Part shown: piece after piece, positions 25,418 to 33,514 of the stretch | How the letters are laid out: every line of letters starts with the position of its first letter | Position numbering within the stretch: position 1 is the stretch's first letter | Origin: G965197405 sp965197405 | GTDB lineage: Bacteria; Chloroflexota; Dehalococcoidia; Lucifugimonadales; JAGWBF01 | Direction of reading: 5' to 3' | Assembly (NCBI GenBank): GCA_965197405.1 | Contig: OZ240206.1 | Span: forward strand, 2,108,001-2,172,000 | DNA: 64,000 bases | Made by a program: the position numbers and the translations under genes | The notes under the pieces: generated by a model | Told to the model about the DNA's origin: nothing | The model's database searches: none | The model's input: only the letters and a program-made list of their open reading frames with translations

Positions 25418-27124
25418 TTAGCTCCGCCGCAGCTTGATGTTTGCCGCCTCTCTATCGAAGATGCCGCTGACCAGGTCCTCCCGTTCCTGGCGCAGTACAT
25501 CTTTTCGCACCCTCATGCTGGGGGTCCTGGGCAGGTCGTCCCTGATTTCCACGTAGCGGGGGACCTTGAAGTGGGCCAGTCGCTCAGCGCACCAGTACAC
25601 CACGTCCTCGGGCTTCAGCGGGGACATTTCACCCTCACCCCGGCCCTCTCCCGCGACGGGAGAGGGAGTATCTATCTCCTTCTTCTGGTAGGAGGGATTC
25701 CTGGGCACTACGTATGCCTTCACCTCCTCCTCGCCAAGCTCCGAGGGGACGGCTATAACGGCGCAGTCCAGGACTCCCGGATGCCTCTTTATGGCATCCT
25801 CGACCTCCTGGGAGGAGATGTTCTCGCCGCGCCTTCGCACCACGTCCTTCTTGCGGTCCACGAAGTACAGGTACCCGTCCTCGTCCAGCCAGCCCAGGTC
25901 GCCGGTGTATAGCCAGCCGTCCCGCAGGGACTCCGCCGTCCGCTCCGGGTCGCGCCAGTAGCCGGGCATCACGGCCGGGTTCCGTATGGCAATCTCCCCG
26001 ACCTTGCCCGCAGGCAGAGGTACTGCGTCGTCGGTAATACGCACTTCGTTCTGAAACCGGGGGTCGAGGTGCCATCGGGGTTGGCCCGACGAGCCTCGGC
26101 GGTGGGGCTGGCCCAGCCGCTCGATGGTCCCGTAGCAGGTCTCCGTCATGCCAAATCCCAGGAGCACCTTGGCGTCGAACCGCTCCTCGAACTCCACCAC
26201 CACCTCCGGCGCAAGGGCGGGGGAGCCGTAGAAAATCCGCACCGAGTTATCCGGGTCGTTGTCTGCGGGGGGCTGCTTCAGCAGCACGGGCATCATCATG
26301 CCGATAAAGTTGACCACCGTGGCCCTGGACTCTCGGACCTGCTCGATGAACCGGGAAGCGCTGAAGCGGTCCTCCAGGATGAGGGTGGCCCCTGCGGCCA
26401 GGGAACCCATAGTCGAGTAGTATTGGGCGTTGGCGTGGAAGTAGGGAAGGCAGGTGAAAAAGCGGTCCTCGGGCGTAGCCTCCGTCCAGGCGGCGAACCC
26501 CTGCCCCGCCGCCACGTACATCTCGTGGGTTATCATCACGCCCTTGGGGTTGCCGGTGGTGCCGGAAGTATAGACCAGCATGGAAACGTCCTGCGGCCTG
26601 GCCTCCTGGCCCGCCCCCGGGGATAAAGGGGGCGCATCTTCGAGAAGGCCCCAGAAGTCCGTCCAGCCTGGGTACGGCTCGCCCCCTTCGCTGACCACCA
26701 GCGCCTCTTGGAGAGAGGGGCAGCCCTGGGCTGCCTCCCGGGCCACGTCCATCAGGGTGTGGTGGCTTACCAGGGCCTTGGCTTCGGCGTTGTTGAGGAT
26801 GTAGCCCATCTCCGCCCCTTTGTAGGCGGTGTTGATGGGCACACAGATGGCCCCCAGGCGGGAGAGGCCCATCCAGGCGTAGAGGAACTCGCGTCCATTG
26901 GGCAGAAACAGGCATACCCTGTCGCCATGTCCCACGCCCAGCCCGCGGAACATGCCGGCCGTCCTCAGAGTGGCGTCCAGAAACTGCCGGTAAGTCGCCT
27001 GGTGGTCGTGATAGTGCAGGTAGACTTTATCGGGGTCGCGGGACACGGCGCCGTCCAGCAGTTCCCCGATGGTCATGGCCCAGGGAAGGCGGCCCGGGTC
27101 GCTATGCACGGCGATGTCACTCAT
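25418..27124 (-). CDS. Acyl-CoA ligase with translated repeat insertion
   Basis: A 568-residue AMP-forming ligase of the CaiC/crotonobetaine-CoA ligase type: YTSGTTGNPKGVMITH, LLGFGMTETCYG, GWLYTGDLGWLDEDGYL and VDRKKDVVRRRGENISS are intact. Between VVPRNPSY and PEDVVYWCAERLAHFKVP, where relatives are usually continuous, there are about 22 extra residues (DTPSPVAGEGRGEGEMS and flanks) encoded by a repeat-B fragment at 25627-25675. The C-terminal Lys region is shortened. The ATG overlaps the stop of the upstream ligase gene (ATGA), showing translational coupling. Confidence 0.88.
   Translation of the reverse strand: MSDIAVHSDPGRLPWAMTIGELLDGAVSRDPDKVYLHYHDHQATYRQFLDATLRTAGMFRGLGVGHGDRVCLFLPNGREFLYAWMGLSRLGAICVPINTAYKGAEMGYILNNAEAKALVSHHTLMDVAREAAQGCPSLQEALVVSEGGEPYPGWTDFWGLLEDAPPLSPGAGQEARPQDVSMLVYTSGTTGNPKGVMITHEMYVAAGQGFAAWTEATPEDRFFTCLPYFHANAQYYSTMGSLAAGATLILEDRFSASRFIEQVRESRATVVNFIGMMMPVLLKQPPADNDPDNSVRIFYGSPALAPEVVVEFEERFDAKVLLGFGMTETCYGTIERLGQPHRRGSSGQPRWHLDPRFQNEVRITDDAVPLPAGKVGEIAIRNPAVMPGYWRDPERTAESLRDGWLYTGDLGWLDEDGYLYFVDRKKDVVRRRGENISSQEVEDAIKRHPGVLDCAVIAVPSELGEEEVKAYVVPRNPSYQKKEIDTPSPVAGEGRGEGEMSPLKPEDVVYWCAERLAHFKVPRYVEIRDDLPRTPSMRVRKDVLRQEREDLVSGIFDREAANIKLRRS
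25627..25675. repeat. Repeat-B fragment inside a coding sequence
   Basis: TTCACCCTCACCCCGGCCCT, then CTCCCGCGACGGGAGAGGG, matches the core hairpin of repeat B at 19330, 25183, 38660, 54930 and 59490. Here it is in frame within the ligase gene and adds a Gly/Glu/Pro-rich insert. Confidence 0.75.
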
Positions 27125-28767
27125 GATATCCTCCTCTGCTCTCTCTCCCTGAGCTCGACCCTGCGAATCTTGCCGCTGATGGTCTTGGGCAACTCGGAGA
27201 CGTACTCTATGGCGCGGGGGTATTTGAAGGGCGCAGTGACCCTCCGCACGTGCTCCTGGAGGCTCAGGGTCAGCTCCTCCGAGGGCACGTACCCCGGAGC
27301 CAGGATTACGAAGGCCTTGACTATGTTGCCCCGCATCTCGTCGGCGCTGGCTACCGCCGCGGACTCGGCCACGGCGGGGTGCTCTATCAGGGCGCTTTCC
27401 ACCTCGAAGGGGCCGATGCGATACCCCGCCGAGATGATTACGTCGTCGGCGCGCCCCACAAACCAGAAGTAGCCGTCATCGTCCATGTACGCCTTGTCGC
27501 CCGTCAAGTACCAGTCCCCGTGGAAGGCGCTGTCCATCGTTTCCGGGTCCTTCCAATACTCCTTGAACAGCCCCACGGGCCTCTGGGGTTTGACCCTGAC
27601 GGCAATCTGGCCTTCCTCGCCCGGCGGGACCTCCTCCCCGTCCTCATCCACGATGGCGATGTCGAAGCCGGGCATGGGCTTGCCCATAGAGCCGGGCTTG
27701 ACGGGCATACACCGGAAATTGCCCACCAGGAGGACCGTCTCCGTCTGGCCGTACCCGTCGTAGATGGTCAACCCCGTGCCCTCCTCCCACACCTTCATTA
27801 CCTCCGGATTCAGAGGCTCGCCGGCCCCTGTGCAGTGACGCAGGTTGCTCAGGTCGTATTTCTTCAGGTCCTCCAGCACCATCATCCTGTAACTCGTAGG
27901 TGGGGCGCAGAAGGTGCTCACGCCGTACTCCTCCAGAATCCGCAGGGTCAACGCGGCGTCGAACCTACCCCTGGCGTTGTGCTGGAGGATGGCGGCGCCC
28001 TGGGTCCACTGCCCGAAGAACTTGCCGTAGGCCATCTTTGCCCAGCCTGTATCCGAGATCGCCCAGTGAAGGTCCGTGGGTCCGACGTCGTGCCAGAACT
28101 TGGCCGTGGTGATGTGGGCTATGGCGTAGGAGGCCTGGGTGTGAAGGACCATTTTGGGAGGGCCGACGGTGCCAGAGGTGAAGTAAATGAGGATGGGGTC
28201 GTCGCTGCGGGTAGGTTCTGCATCATCCAGGCGGGAGGACATCCTGGGAAGCTCTTCCTCCCAGCTTATCCATCCCTTTTTCGCGCCGTCAACCAGCAGG
28301 ATGTGCTTCAAGGACGGGCAGTTGGCCGCTGCCTCCTCCACTTTATGGGCGTTCTCCGAATCGGTGACGGCCACGCTGGCCCCGGCGCGGTTAATCCGAT
28401 ACTCGATGTCCTTGGGCGTGCAGAGGGTTGTCGCGGGCATGGGCACCACGCCCAGCTTTATCATTCCCAGCACCGCCTCGTACCACTGGGGAATCCTGGG
28501 CGCCATGACCAAGGCCCGGTCGCCTTTGCCGACGCCCAGGCCGCGCAGGAGGTTGGCAAACTTGTTGGACAGGACCTTCAGCTCCCAGTAGGTGTGCTTC
28601 TGGGCGTGGTCTCCCGTGGGACCAACGGAGATGAGGGCCAGCTTGGTGCGGTCTTCGGCCCACCTGTCTATTACGTCGAAGCCGAAGTTGAAATACTCTG
28701 GAACGTCGAGCTTGAAATTCCGGCGCGCGTCGTCGTAGTCCGGCATATTGGGGGCCACGTCTTTCAT
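27121..28767 (-). CDS. Acyl-CoA synthetase, medium-chain/benzoate-CoA ligase-like
   Basis: A 548-residue AMP-forming acyl-CoA synthetase similar to AcsM-type enzymes: WELKVLSNKFANLLRGLGVG, IYFTSGTVGPPKMVLHTQASY, HWAISDTGWAKMAYGKFFG, YDGYGQTETVLLVGNF, DWYLTGDKAYMDDDGYFWF, and ELPKTISGKIRRVELR with the catalytic Lys. It would activate a medium-chain or aromatic acid. The ATG at 28767 has AGGGAGTGG upstream; a frame reaching 28872 has no such site. Coupled to the next ligase by a four-base overlap, so two different acids or two steps may be handled together. Confidence 0.9.
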   Translation of the reverse strand: MKDVAPNMPDYDDARRNFKLDVPEYFNFGFDVIDRWAEDRTKLALISVGPTGDHAQKHTYWELKVLSNKFANLLRGLGVGKGDRALVMAPRIPQWYEAVLGMIKLGVVPMPATTLCTPKDIEYRINRAGASVAVTDSENAHKVEEAAANCPSLKHILLVDGAKKGWISWEEELPRMSSRLDDAEPTRSDDPILIYFTSGTVGPPKMVLHTQASYAIAHITTAKFWHDVGPTDLHWAISDTGWAKMAYGKFFGQWTQGAAILQHNARGRFDAALTLRILEEYGVSTFCAPPTSYRMMVLEDLKKYDLSNLRHCTGAGEPLNPEVMKVWEEGTGLTIYDGYGQTETVLLVGNFRCMPVKPGSMGKPMPGFDIAIVDEDGEEVPPGEEGQIAVRVKPQRPVGLFKEYWKDPETMDSAFHGDWYLTGDKAYMDDDGYFWFVGRADDVIISAGYRIGPFEVESALIEHPAVAESAAVASADEMRGNIVKAFVILAPGYVPSEELTLSLQEHVRRVTAPFKYPRAIEYVSELPKTISGKIRRVELREREQRRIS

Positions 28768-28920
28768 GGTCCACTCCCTTGTTGATGTGTGGGGTATGTA
28801 GATAGAGAGCAGGGCATGGTGAAAATTATAAGGCCTCGCCCAGGCGTGCTCAAGCCCAAAGGGAAAAGGCACAAGGCAATCGCGTCTAAAGCCAAACCCG
28901 CGCAGGAACCCGTCACCAGC

Positions 28921-29043
28921 ACGTCATTCCGAGCGCAGCGAGGAATCTAAAAATCCATGCTCTCAGATAAGCCCGCGTCTGAGATTCCTCACTCTGCGCA
29001 GTTTATCCTGAGCTTGTCGAAGGGCTCCGTTCGGAATGACGCA
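28921..29043. repeat. Degraded MITE-A fragment
   Basis: GTCATTCCGAGCGCAGCGAG through CGTTCGGAATGACG, with CTGAGCTTGTCGAAGG inside. No outer CAGGG ends or target duplication seen. It lies in the 400-base divergent gap between the ligase pair and the SDR gene; nothing else is evident there except the promoter at 29124. Confidence 0.6.
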
Positions 29044-29118
29044 TTGCCACTGCCAAACCACCTAAAACCCAATGCTACCGGAAGAATCTCTGCTAATGCC
29101 CATGAGTCAGGCGGCAAG

Positions 29119-29129
29119 CGTGCTATACT
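29119..29129 (+). promoter_or_regulatory. Possible extended -10 promoter of SDR gene
   Basis: GCGTGCTATACT has an extended -10 (TG-C-TATACT, hexamer 29124-29129) about 39 bases before the ATG. No good -35 is visible. Confidence 0.4.
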
Positions 29130-29167
29130 GACCCTTTGAGGCCTATATACGGGGGGGTATTTCCATT

Positions 29168-29917
29168 ATGAGACTCGAAGGCAAGGTTGCCCTGATAAGC
29201 GGCGGCGCCCGAGGAATGGGCGCCGTGGAGTCCAGGCTTTTCGCCGGAGAAGGGGCCAGGGTGGTCCTCGGTGACATCCAGGAGGCGGAGGGCCGTCAGG
29301 TGGAGACGGAGATCGAACGGGATGGGGGTGAGGCGCTCTTCATCAAGCTGGACGTCACCAGCGAAGAGGACTGGAGGCAGGCTGTCGAGGCCGCAGTCCG
29401 GCGATTTGGCAAGCTCGATATTCTGGTAAACAACGCCGGTATGGGCGATGGCAAGACTATCGAGGAAGCGACCGGCGAGTGGTGGGACCGTGTCATGGAG
29501 GTGAACGCCAAGGGCGTGTTCCTCGGCACCAAGTACGCCGTCCCTGAGATCGGGAAGTCCGGGGGAGGCTCCATCATCAACATCTCCTCGATGTACGGGA
29601 TCGTGGGCAGCAGCGCCGCCGCGGCCTACCACGCCTCCAAGGGAGCGGTGCGCGCCTTCACCAAGGCGGCAGCCATCCGGTATGCCCGTGACGGCATCCG
29701 GGTGAACTCCGTTCACCCCGGTTTCATAGAGACCCGCATGACTGAGAGCTTTCTTGCCCGGTCCGGCGTGAGAGAGTCGTGGGAAAGCAGGACTCCCCTT
29801 GGAAGGGTAGGCGTCCCGGAGGATGTCGCCTACGGGGTCCTATACCTCGCTTCCGATGAGTCTTCTTACATAACCGGCAGCGAGCTAATCATAGATGGCG
29901 GCTACACGGCCCAGTAG
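29168..29917 (+). CDS. Short-chain dehydrogenase/reductase
   Basis: A 249-residue classical SDR using NAD(P). Motifs in order: the nucleotide loop SGGARGMGAVE, DVTSEEDW, NNAGMG, the catalytic Ser in SIINISSMYG, YHASKGAVRAFTKAAA with the catalytic Tyr-x-x-x-Lys, and HPGFIETRMTE. The C-terminus ITGSELIIDGGYTAQ is typical of 3-alpha/20-beta-hydroxysteroid dehydrogenase-like members. The substrate is probably a hydroxy- or oxo-acyl compound, but this is not shown. Two VOC genes follow on the same strand. Confidence 0.9.
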   Translation: MRLEGKVALISGGARGMGAVESRLFAGEGARVVLGDIQEAEGRQVETEIERDGGEALFIKLDVTSEEDWRQAVEAAVRRFGKLDILVNNAGMGDGKTIEEATGEWWDRVMEVNAKGVFLGTKYAVPEIGKSGGGSIINISSMYGIVGSSAAAAYHASKGAVRAFTKAAAIRYARDGIRVNSVHPGFIETRMTESFLARSGVRESWESRTPLGRVGVPEDVAYGVLYLASDESSYITGSELIIDGGYTAQ

Positions 29918-30039
29918 TCAGTCCACCGGCGACCCCCGTTGACAATGGCCTGTGCTCAGAGTAGCATCGTGAATATCTCAAGGTGAGCAGAGGCCCTGGG
30001 GAAGGGCGAAAAACGTAGGAAAAACTTAGGAGGAAGGTT

Positions 30040-30501
30040 GTGCCAGTTCCAATCGTGGACCATATAGAGATATGCGTGAGCAATATGGAGCGTTCGCTGG
30101 CCTTTTATCGAGATATGCTGGGCTTCCGGGTCATATCCGACGAGGTCCTTGATGCCGGCAGTATCGAGGGACTGAGGTATATCTACAAGAATCAGCATGA
30201 CAAGCTGCGCGTGGCGGTCCTGTCTTGCAGCGAAGCCGAGGGAGCCTCCAAAATCATCCTCGATGAGAACCCCGGAGACCCGACCGAGGGCGAGCCTATC
30301 AAGCTAGACCAGCTGGGCATCAGTCACATAGCCTTCAGGGTCTCCAACGTGACCGAGCTCACTCAAGAGCTGGTGGCCAGGGGAGCGCAGACCTGCGGCC
30401 CCGCCGACGCCTTCAAGGACGAATCCGGCCACGTCGGCACGGTGTTCTTCCAGGACCCCGACGGCATACTTCTGGAGTTCAGCGAGGGCGGCGTCGGGTA
30501 G
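30040..30501 (+). CDS. VOC-family (glyoxalase/dioxygenase-fold) protein 1
   Basis: A 153-residue vicinal-oxygen-chelate protein: HIEICVSNMERSLAFYRDMLGF opens the first module with a metal His, GISHIAFRVSNVTEL begins the second, and FFQDPDGILLEFSE supplies the C-terminal Glu ligand. It may be an isomerase such as methylmalonyl-CoA epimerase-like, a lyase, or a resistance protein. GTG is used as start, with AGGAGG six bases upstream. It is a tandem paralogue of the next gene. Confidence 0.8.
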   Translation: MPVPIVDHIEICVSNMERSLAFYRDMLGFRVISDEVLDAGSIEGLRYIYKNQHDKLRVAVLSCSEAEGASKIILDENPGDPTEGEPIKLDQLGISHIAFRVSNVTELTQELVARGAQTCGPADAFKDESGHVGTVFFQDPDGILLEFSEGGVG

Positions 30502-30529
30502 ACGACCGCCCTGAAAGGGAGGAAGGGCT

Positions 30530-30988
30530 ATGCCAGCTTCGGCTATGTCCCATGTGGCGATTTGCGTAAGGAGCGTTGACCGGTCCCTGGCCTTCTATCG
30601 AGACCTGCTGGGCTTCAGGGTCTTGTCGGATAAGGTCCAAGACACCACCACCGGGGGCCTGCCCCACGTCTACAAGAACAGGCACGCCCAGCGGCGGATA
30701 GCGACCCTGTCCTACGGCGAGGGAGACCTAGCGCCCCATGTCGTGATGACAGAGCACCCCGGCGACCCGACCGAAGGCGAGCCGATAAAGCTCGACCAGG
30801 TCGGCATCAGCCATATGTCCTTCACAGTGCCCGACGTGGCCAAGCTCACTGAAGAGTTGGCAGCCAAGGGGGTGCAGACCTCCGGCCCTGCCGACGCCTT
30901 CAAGGACGCGTCGGGCCACATCCGTACCGTGTTCCTGGTGGACCCCGATGGTATGCTGGTCCAGATTGACGACGGCAGCGACGGGTAA
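30530..30988 (+). CDS. VOC-family protein 2
   Basis: A 152-residue paralogue of the preceding gene, 28 bases downstream. HVAICVRSVDRSLAFYRDLLGF, GDPTEGEPIKLDQVGISHMS and DPDGMLVQIDD match it closely. The last metal-ligand position differs: LLEFSE in copy 1 is LVQIDD here, so metal binding or activity may have changed. GGGAGGAAGG precedes the ATG. Confidence 0.8.
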   Translation: MPASAMSHVAICVRSVDRSLAFYRDLLGFRVLSDKVQDTTTGGLPHVYKNRHAQRRIATLSYGEGDLAPHVVMTEHPGDPTEGEPIKLDQVGISHMSFTVPDVAKLTEELAAKGVQTSGPADAFKDASGHIRTVFLVDPDGMLVQIDDGSDG

Positions 30989-30989
30989 A

Positions 30990-31571
30990 CTAGCGGGGCC
31001 TTAGCCATGTTTCGGACCAGGCCAGAGCGCAGGTGCTGCTGACCTGCCCGCCCCTGTCCTGTGGGAAGGGCCGGCCCTGGGCCACCCTGCCGTTCACGGC
31101 AAGCTGGGCCTTCTTCGCCGGAACGAAAACGCTGTATACGCCGTGAGGCCGGGCCGGATTGCTCCCCGCCGCCATGCGAATGACGAAGGGGTCTGCGAAG
31201 TCGTACCAGGTCAGGGAAATGTCGGCGTCCCTCGACGTGACCTTCTCCGTAGAGAAGGACCGCACGTCGCCATGCCTGGAAAATGACGCCTCCACCACCG
31301 GTATGCCCTGGTCCGCAAAGCCGGCGTAGATGGTGCTCTCAATCTCTTCCTGCAGCCAGCGCACCATCTCTATGTTGTCGGCGTATATCCTGACCTGGTT
31401 GTCGGTCACGTCGGCTTCCAGAAAGAGCACGTGTCCGGGGCCGCCGGGGGAGAACAGGATTCGCCAATGGCTGGCGCGCGCGGTCAGCGGGCCGCCGTCC
31501 TCGAGGCTGAGACGGATAAATGAGTTTTCACCGGTAAGGCGGATCTCGTTCGGGTCTACAGGACTTACCAT
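30990..31571 (-). CDS. Conserved-looking hypothetical protein
   Basis: A 193-residue soluble protein with no signal or membrane segment. It reads NSFIRLSLEDGGPLTARASHW, split by context from VRIYADNIEMVRWLQEEIES and LTWYDFADPFVIRMA. I do not recognise the family; the beta-rich pattern could be a lipocalin- or DUF2156-like fold, but that is a guess. GGAGA lies seven bases before the ATG. It converges on the VOC genes with its stop two bases from theirs. Confidence 0.6.
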   Translation of the reverse strand: MVSPVDPNEIRLTGENSFIRLSLEDGGPLTARASHWRILFSPGGPGHVLFLEADVTDNQVRIYADNIEMVRWLQEEIESTIYAGFADQGIPVVEASFSRHGDVRSFSTEKVTSRDADISLTWYDFADPFVIRMAAGSNPARPHGVYSVFVPAKKAQLAVNGRVAQGRPFPQDRGGQVSSTCALAWSETWLRPR

Positions 31572-31711
31572 AATGCGGTCTCCTTGCCAGGATTTTTAGC
31601 CAGAGCTTTTAGATCGATACGGAATGCCAGGCGGGGAAGCGGGACGTACCCTGCGGGGATTATATACAGTCCTATACAACCCGCCTACACAGCCTGTTGA
31701 GCATCACTGGC

Positions 31712-32095
31712 CTACGATTGGGCCAGTGACTCGGCATCCCGGATATAAAGGGCGGTCTCCCTTATCCGGCGTTCTGTGTCCTCGATGGGTTCACACAATC
31801 CGAGATAGAAGCATTCGCCATGTAGCGCGCCCATCCTGGAGTAGTAACGGCTTACCAGGCCATCTACTCTTCGGTCTTTTGCGGCTAATTCTCGCAACTC
31901 TTTGGATGTTACTGGTGGCTTCTCCGGTTCCTCTCCGGTCCGTGCCAGGATTAGTGCATCGGCGGCCCGCTTGGTAGCACACCAGGCTTTCTCAGCGGCG
32001 TCTCGTATGTCTCCCTGCTCTAATCGCTCCAGAGCGTCGGCATAGACCGTCCGAGCATCGGTGAATATAGCTGTTACTCGGTTAGTAATTACCAT
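31712..32095 (-). CDS. PaREP1/HEPN-like protein
   Basis: A 127-residue helical protein. RVTAIFTDARTVYADALERL, GDIRDAAEKAWCATKRAADAL and later TERRIRETALYIRDAESL fit the PaREP1/HEPN group of small helical proteins, many of which are RNase toxins or their relatives. No RxxxxH HEPN catalytic motif is clearly seen. A promoter-like sequence is about 100 bases upstream. No antitoxin-like partner is adjacent. Confidence 0.6.
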   Translation of the reverse strand: MVITNRVTAIFTDARTVYADALERLEQGDIRDAAEKAWCATKRAADALILARTGEEPEKPPVTSKELRELAAKDRRVDGLVSRYYSRMGALHGECFYLGLCEPIEDTERRIRETALYIRDAESLAQS

Positions 32096-32198
32096 TCCGC
32101 CCCCCGCTACTTAGGGTGTCGTGCGCTTGCCCTGCCTTCATTCTTGGGATCACCCCTTCAAGCAGTCGAGTGATTGTTGATAATTCGTAACTCAATCT

Positions 32199-32227
32199 AT
32201 ACTAGCACGTGAAGCGCAGATTGACAA
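32199..32227 (-). promoter_or_regulatory. Promoter-like sequence upstream of PaREP1-like gene
   Basis: Minus-strand TTGTCA (32222-32227), 17 bases, TAGTAT (32199-32204). It would give a 5' leader of roughly 95 bases. Confidence 0.45.
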
Positions 32228-32250
32228 TTAGATTGCCCCGGCGCGGTTCC

Positions 32251-33114
32251 CTAGTCCGTTGCCGGTATGCCGTCGAAGAAGTCGGGGGGTACGTGCTGGC
32301 CCGGCTCCGCAGGGGGGTACCCGCGTATGAAATGCTCGCGCCCTATGATGCCGGCTACCACGTCGCCGGGTAATTCCCAATAGGGACGCTCTAGACTCAT
32401 CTGGGTGTGGTGGCAGAGCAGGCACGACACTTTCCTCTCGACCTGGGCTGATACGTCCATCTCCACGTGGATTTGCTCCAGAGATACTCCGTCGTGCTGT
32501 CGCTCCGTATCGGGGAGGGGCGCGTCTACCCCTGCCTGGCGCAGCTTCAGCGCCATCTCCATGCGGAACCCCCTGGGGCGCACGCTGTAGAACAGCCGCA
32601 GAGGGGTGTGAGGAAGGAGACCGGCCTCCAGATGTTCCTGGAAGAAGCCGGGGTCTCCCGATTGGTTGAAGGCAACCGTGGTGTGTTTGCAGATGGCGAT
32701 GTGGTCGGGGTGTCCGTAAAGGCCGTCGGGGCCGAAGGTCAGCACGACGTGGGGCCTGAACCGGCGCATCTCCCTGACCAACTGCTCCACTACCTCCGTC
32801 GCATCGGCGTTGACGAAGGCCCTGGGGTGAGCGTTGGCCTCGGTGCCCGCCATGCCCGAGTCCCTGTAGCCCAGCACGATGGGTCCCTGGATGCCCAGGG
32901 CTTGGCAGGAGCATTTCAATTCCCGGTGCCGCACCTGGGCAATGGACTCCCTCGTGGCCGAGCCGGGCTGTCGTATTTCTCCTTCCTCGCCCAGGGTGGT
33001 GCATACCAGCCGGATGTCCACCCCCCGCGCTGCGTAGGTTGCCAGGGTGCCCCCTACTGGGAAAGCCTCGTCGTCGGGATGGGCAAAGCAGACGAGCATT
33101 CTTAGCTGTCCCAT
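32251..33114 (-). CDS. PIG-L/LmbE-family deacetylase
   Basis: A 287-residue zinc-dependent N-acetylglucosamine-type deacetylase. The family signature CFAHPDDEAF (AHPDDE at residues 11-16) supplies metal ligands and the catalytic Asp, and GHPDHIAICK provides the second His pair. Members act in mycothiol/bacillithiol synthesis or on other GlcNAc conjugates; which applies is unknown. The ATG at 33114 is preceded by AGGAGG. A MITE-A insertion begins within a few bases of this ribosome site. Confidence 0.85.
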   Translation of the reverse strand: MGQLRMLVCFAHPDDEAFPVGGTLATYAARGVDIRLVCTTLGEEGEIRQPGSATRESIAQVRHRELKCSCQALGIQGPIVLGYRDSGMAGTEANAHPRAFVNADATEVVEQLVREMRRFRPHVVLTFGPDGLYGHPDHIAICKHTTVAFNQSGDPGFFQEHLEAGLLPHTPLRLFYSVRPRGFRMEMALKLRQAGVDAPLPDTERQHDGVSLEQIHVEMDVSAQVERKVSCLLCHHTQMSLERPYWELPGDVVAGIIGREHFIRGYPPAEPGQHVPPDFFDGIPATD

Positions 33115-33131
33115 CACTCCTCCTGAAAATG

Positions 33132-33265
33132 CAGGGCCTTTTCGTTCTCGGAAGATGTCGTTCCGAGCGCAGCGAGGAACCTAAAATTCTTTGTCAGCAG
33201 AACGGCGCGAATAGCAAGGATTTTAGACCCCTCGCTCTGTTCGGGGTGACAATGAAAAGGTCCTA
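33132..33265. mobile_element. MITE-A copy with perfect 10-bp target duplication
   Basis: 134 bp from CAGGGCCTTTTCGTT to AATGAAAAGGTCCTA, with the inner inverted repeat. Flanks CCTGAAAATG (33122-33131) and CCTGAAAATG (33266-33275) are identical. It separates the LmbE-family gene from its original upstream DNA. Confidence 0.85.
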
Positions 33266-33301
33266 CCTGAAAATGGTGCTGCCCTTTACTACGTCGTTCC
33301 A

Positions 33302-33479
33302 TTACTGATGCGTGAATAAACATCTTAATCAGTCCATTCCGTCTTTGCCATGAAAATAGACGGGCAACTCTCCCCAACTTATCTTTCCCGCGAAAGCGGG
33401 AATCCATTGGGCGGCCTTCTGGACTCCCGCTTTCGCGGGAGTGACGACATGGTTTAGTTTGTTGTTCACTCATCAGTAA
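33302..33479. mobile_element. MITE-C element with terminal inverted repeats
   Basis: 178 bp bounded by TTACTGATGCGTGAATAAAC and GTTCACTCATCAGTAA. Inside are the hairpins TTCCCGC-GAAA-GCGGGAA and ACTCCCGC-TTTC-GCGGGAGT. A second complete copy is at 61874. With MITE-A it accounts for the 400-base spacer. Confidence 0.75.
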
Positions 33480-33514
33480 ATAATCCGGGCCGGGCGGCCT
33501 CCGCGATGCGGCGG

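Noticed and set aside
27250..28785. 511-codon open frame opposite an acyl-CoA synthetase
   Set aside because: No recognisable domain and antisense to a clear ligase with all motifs.
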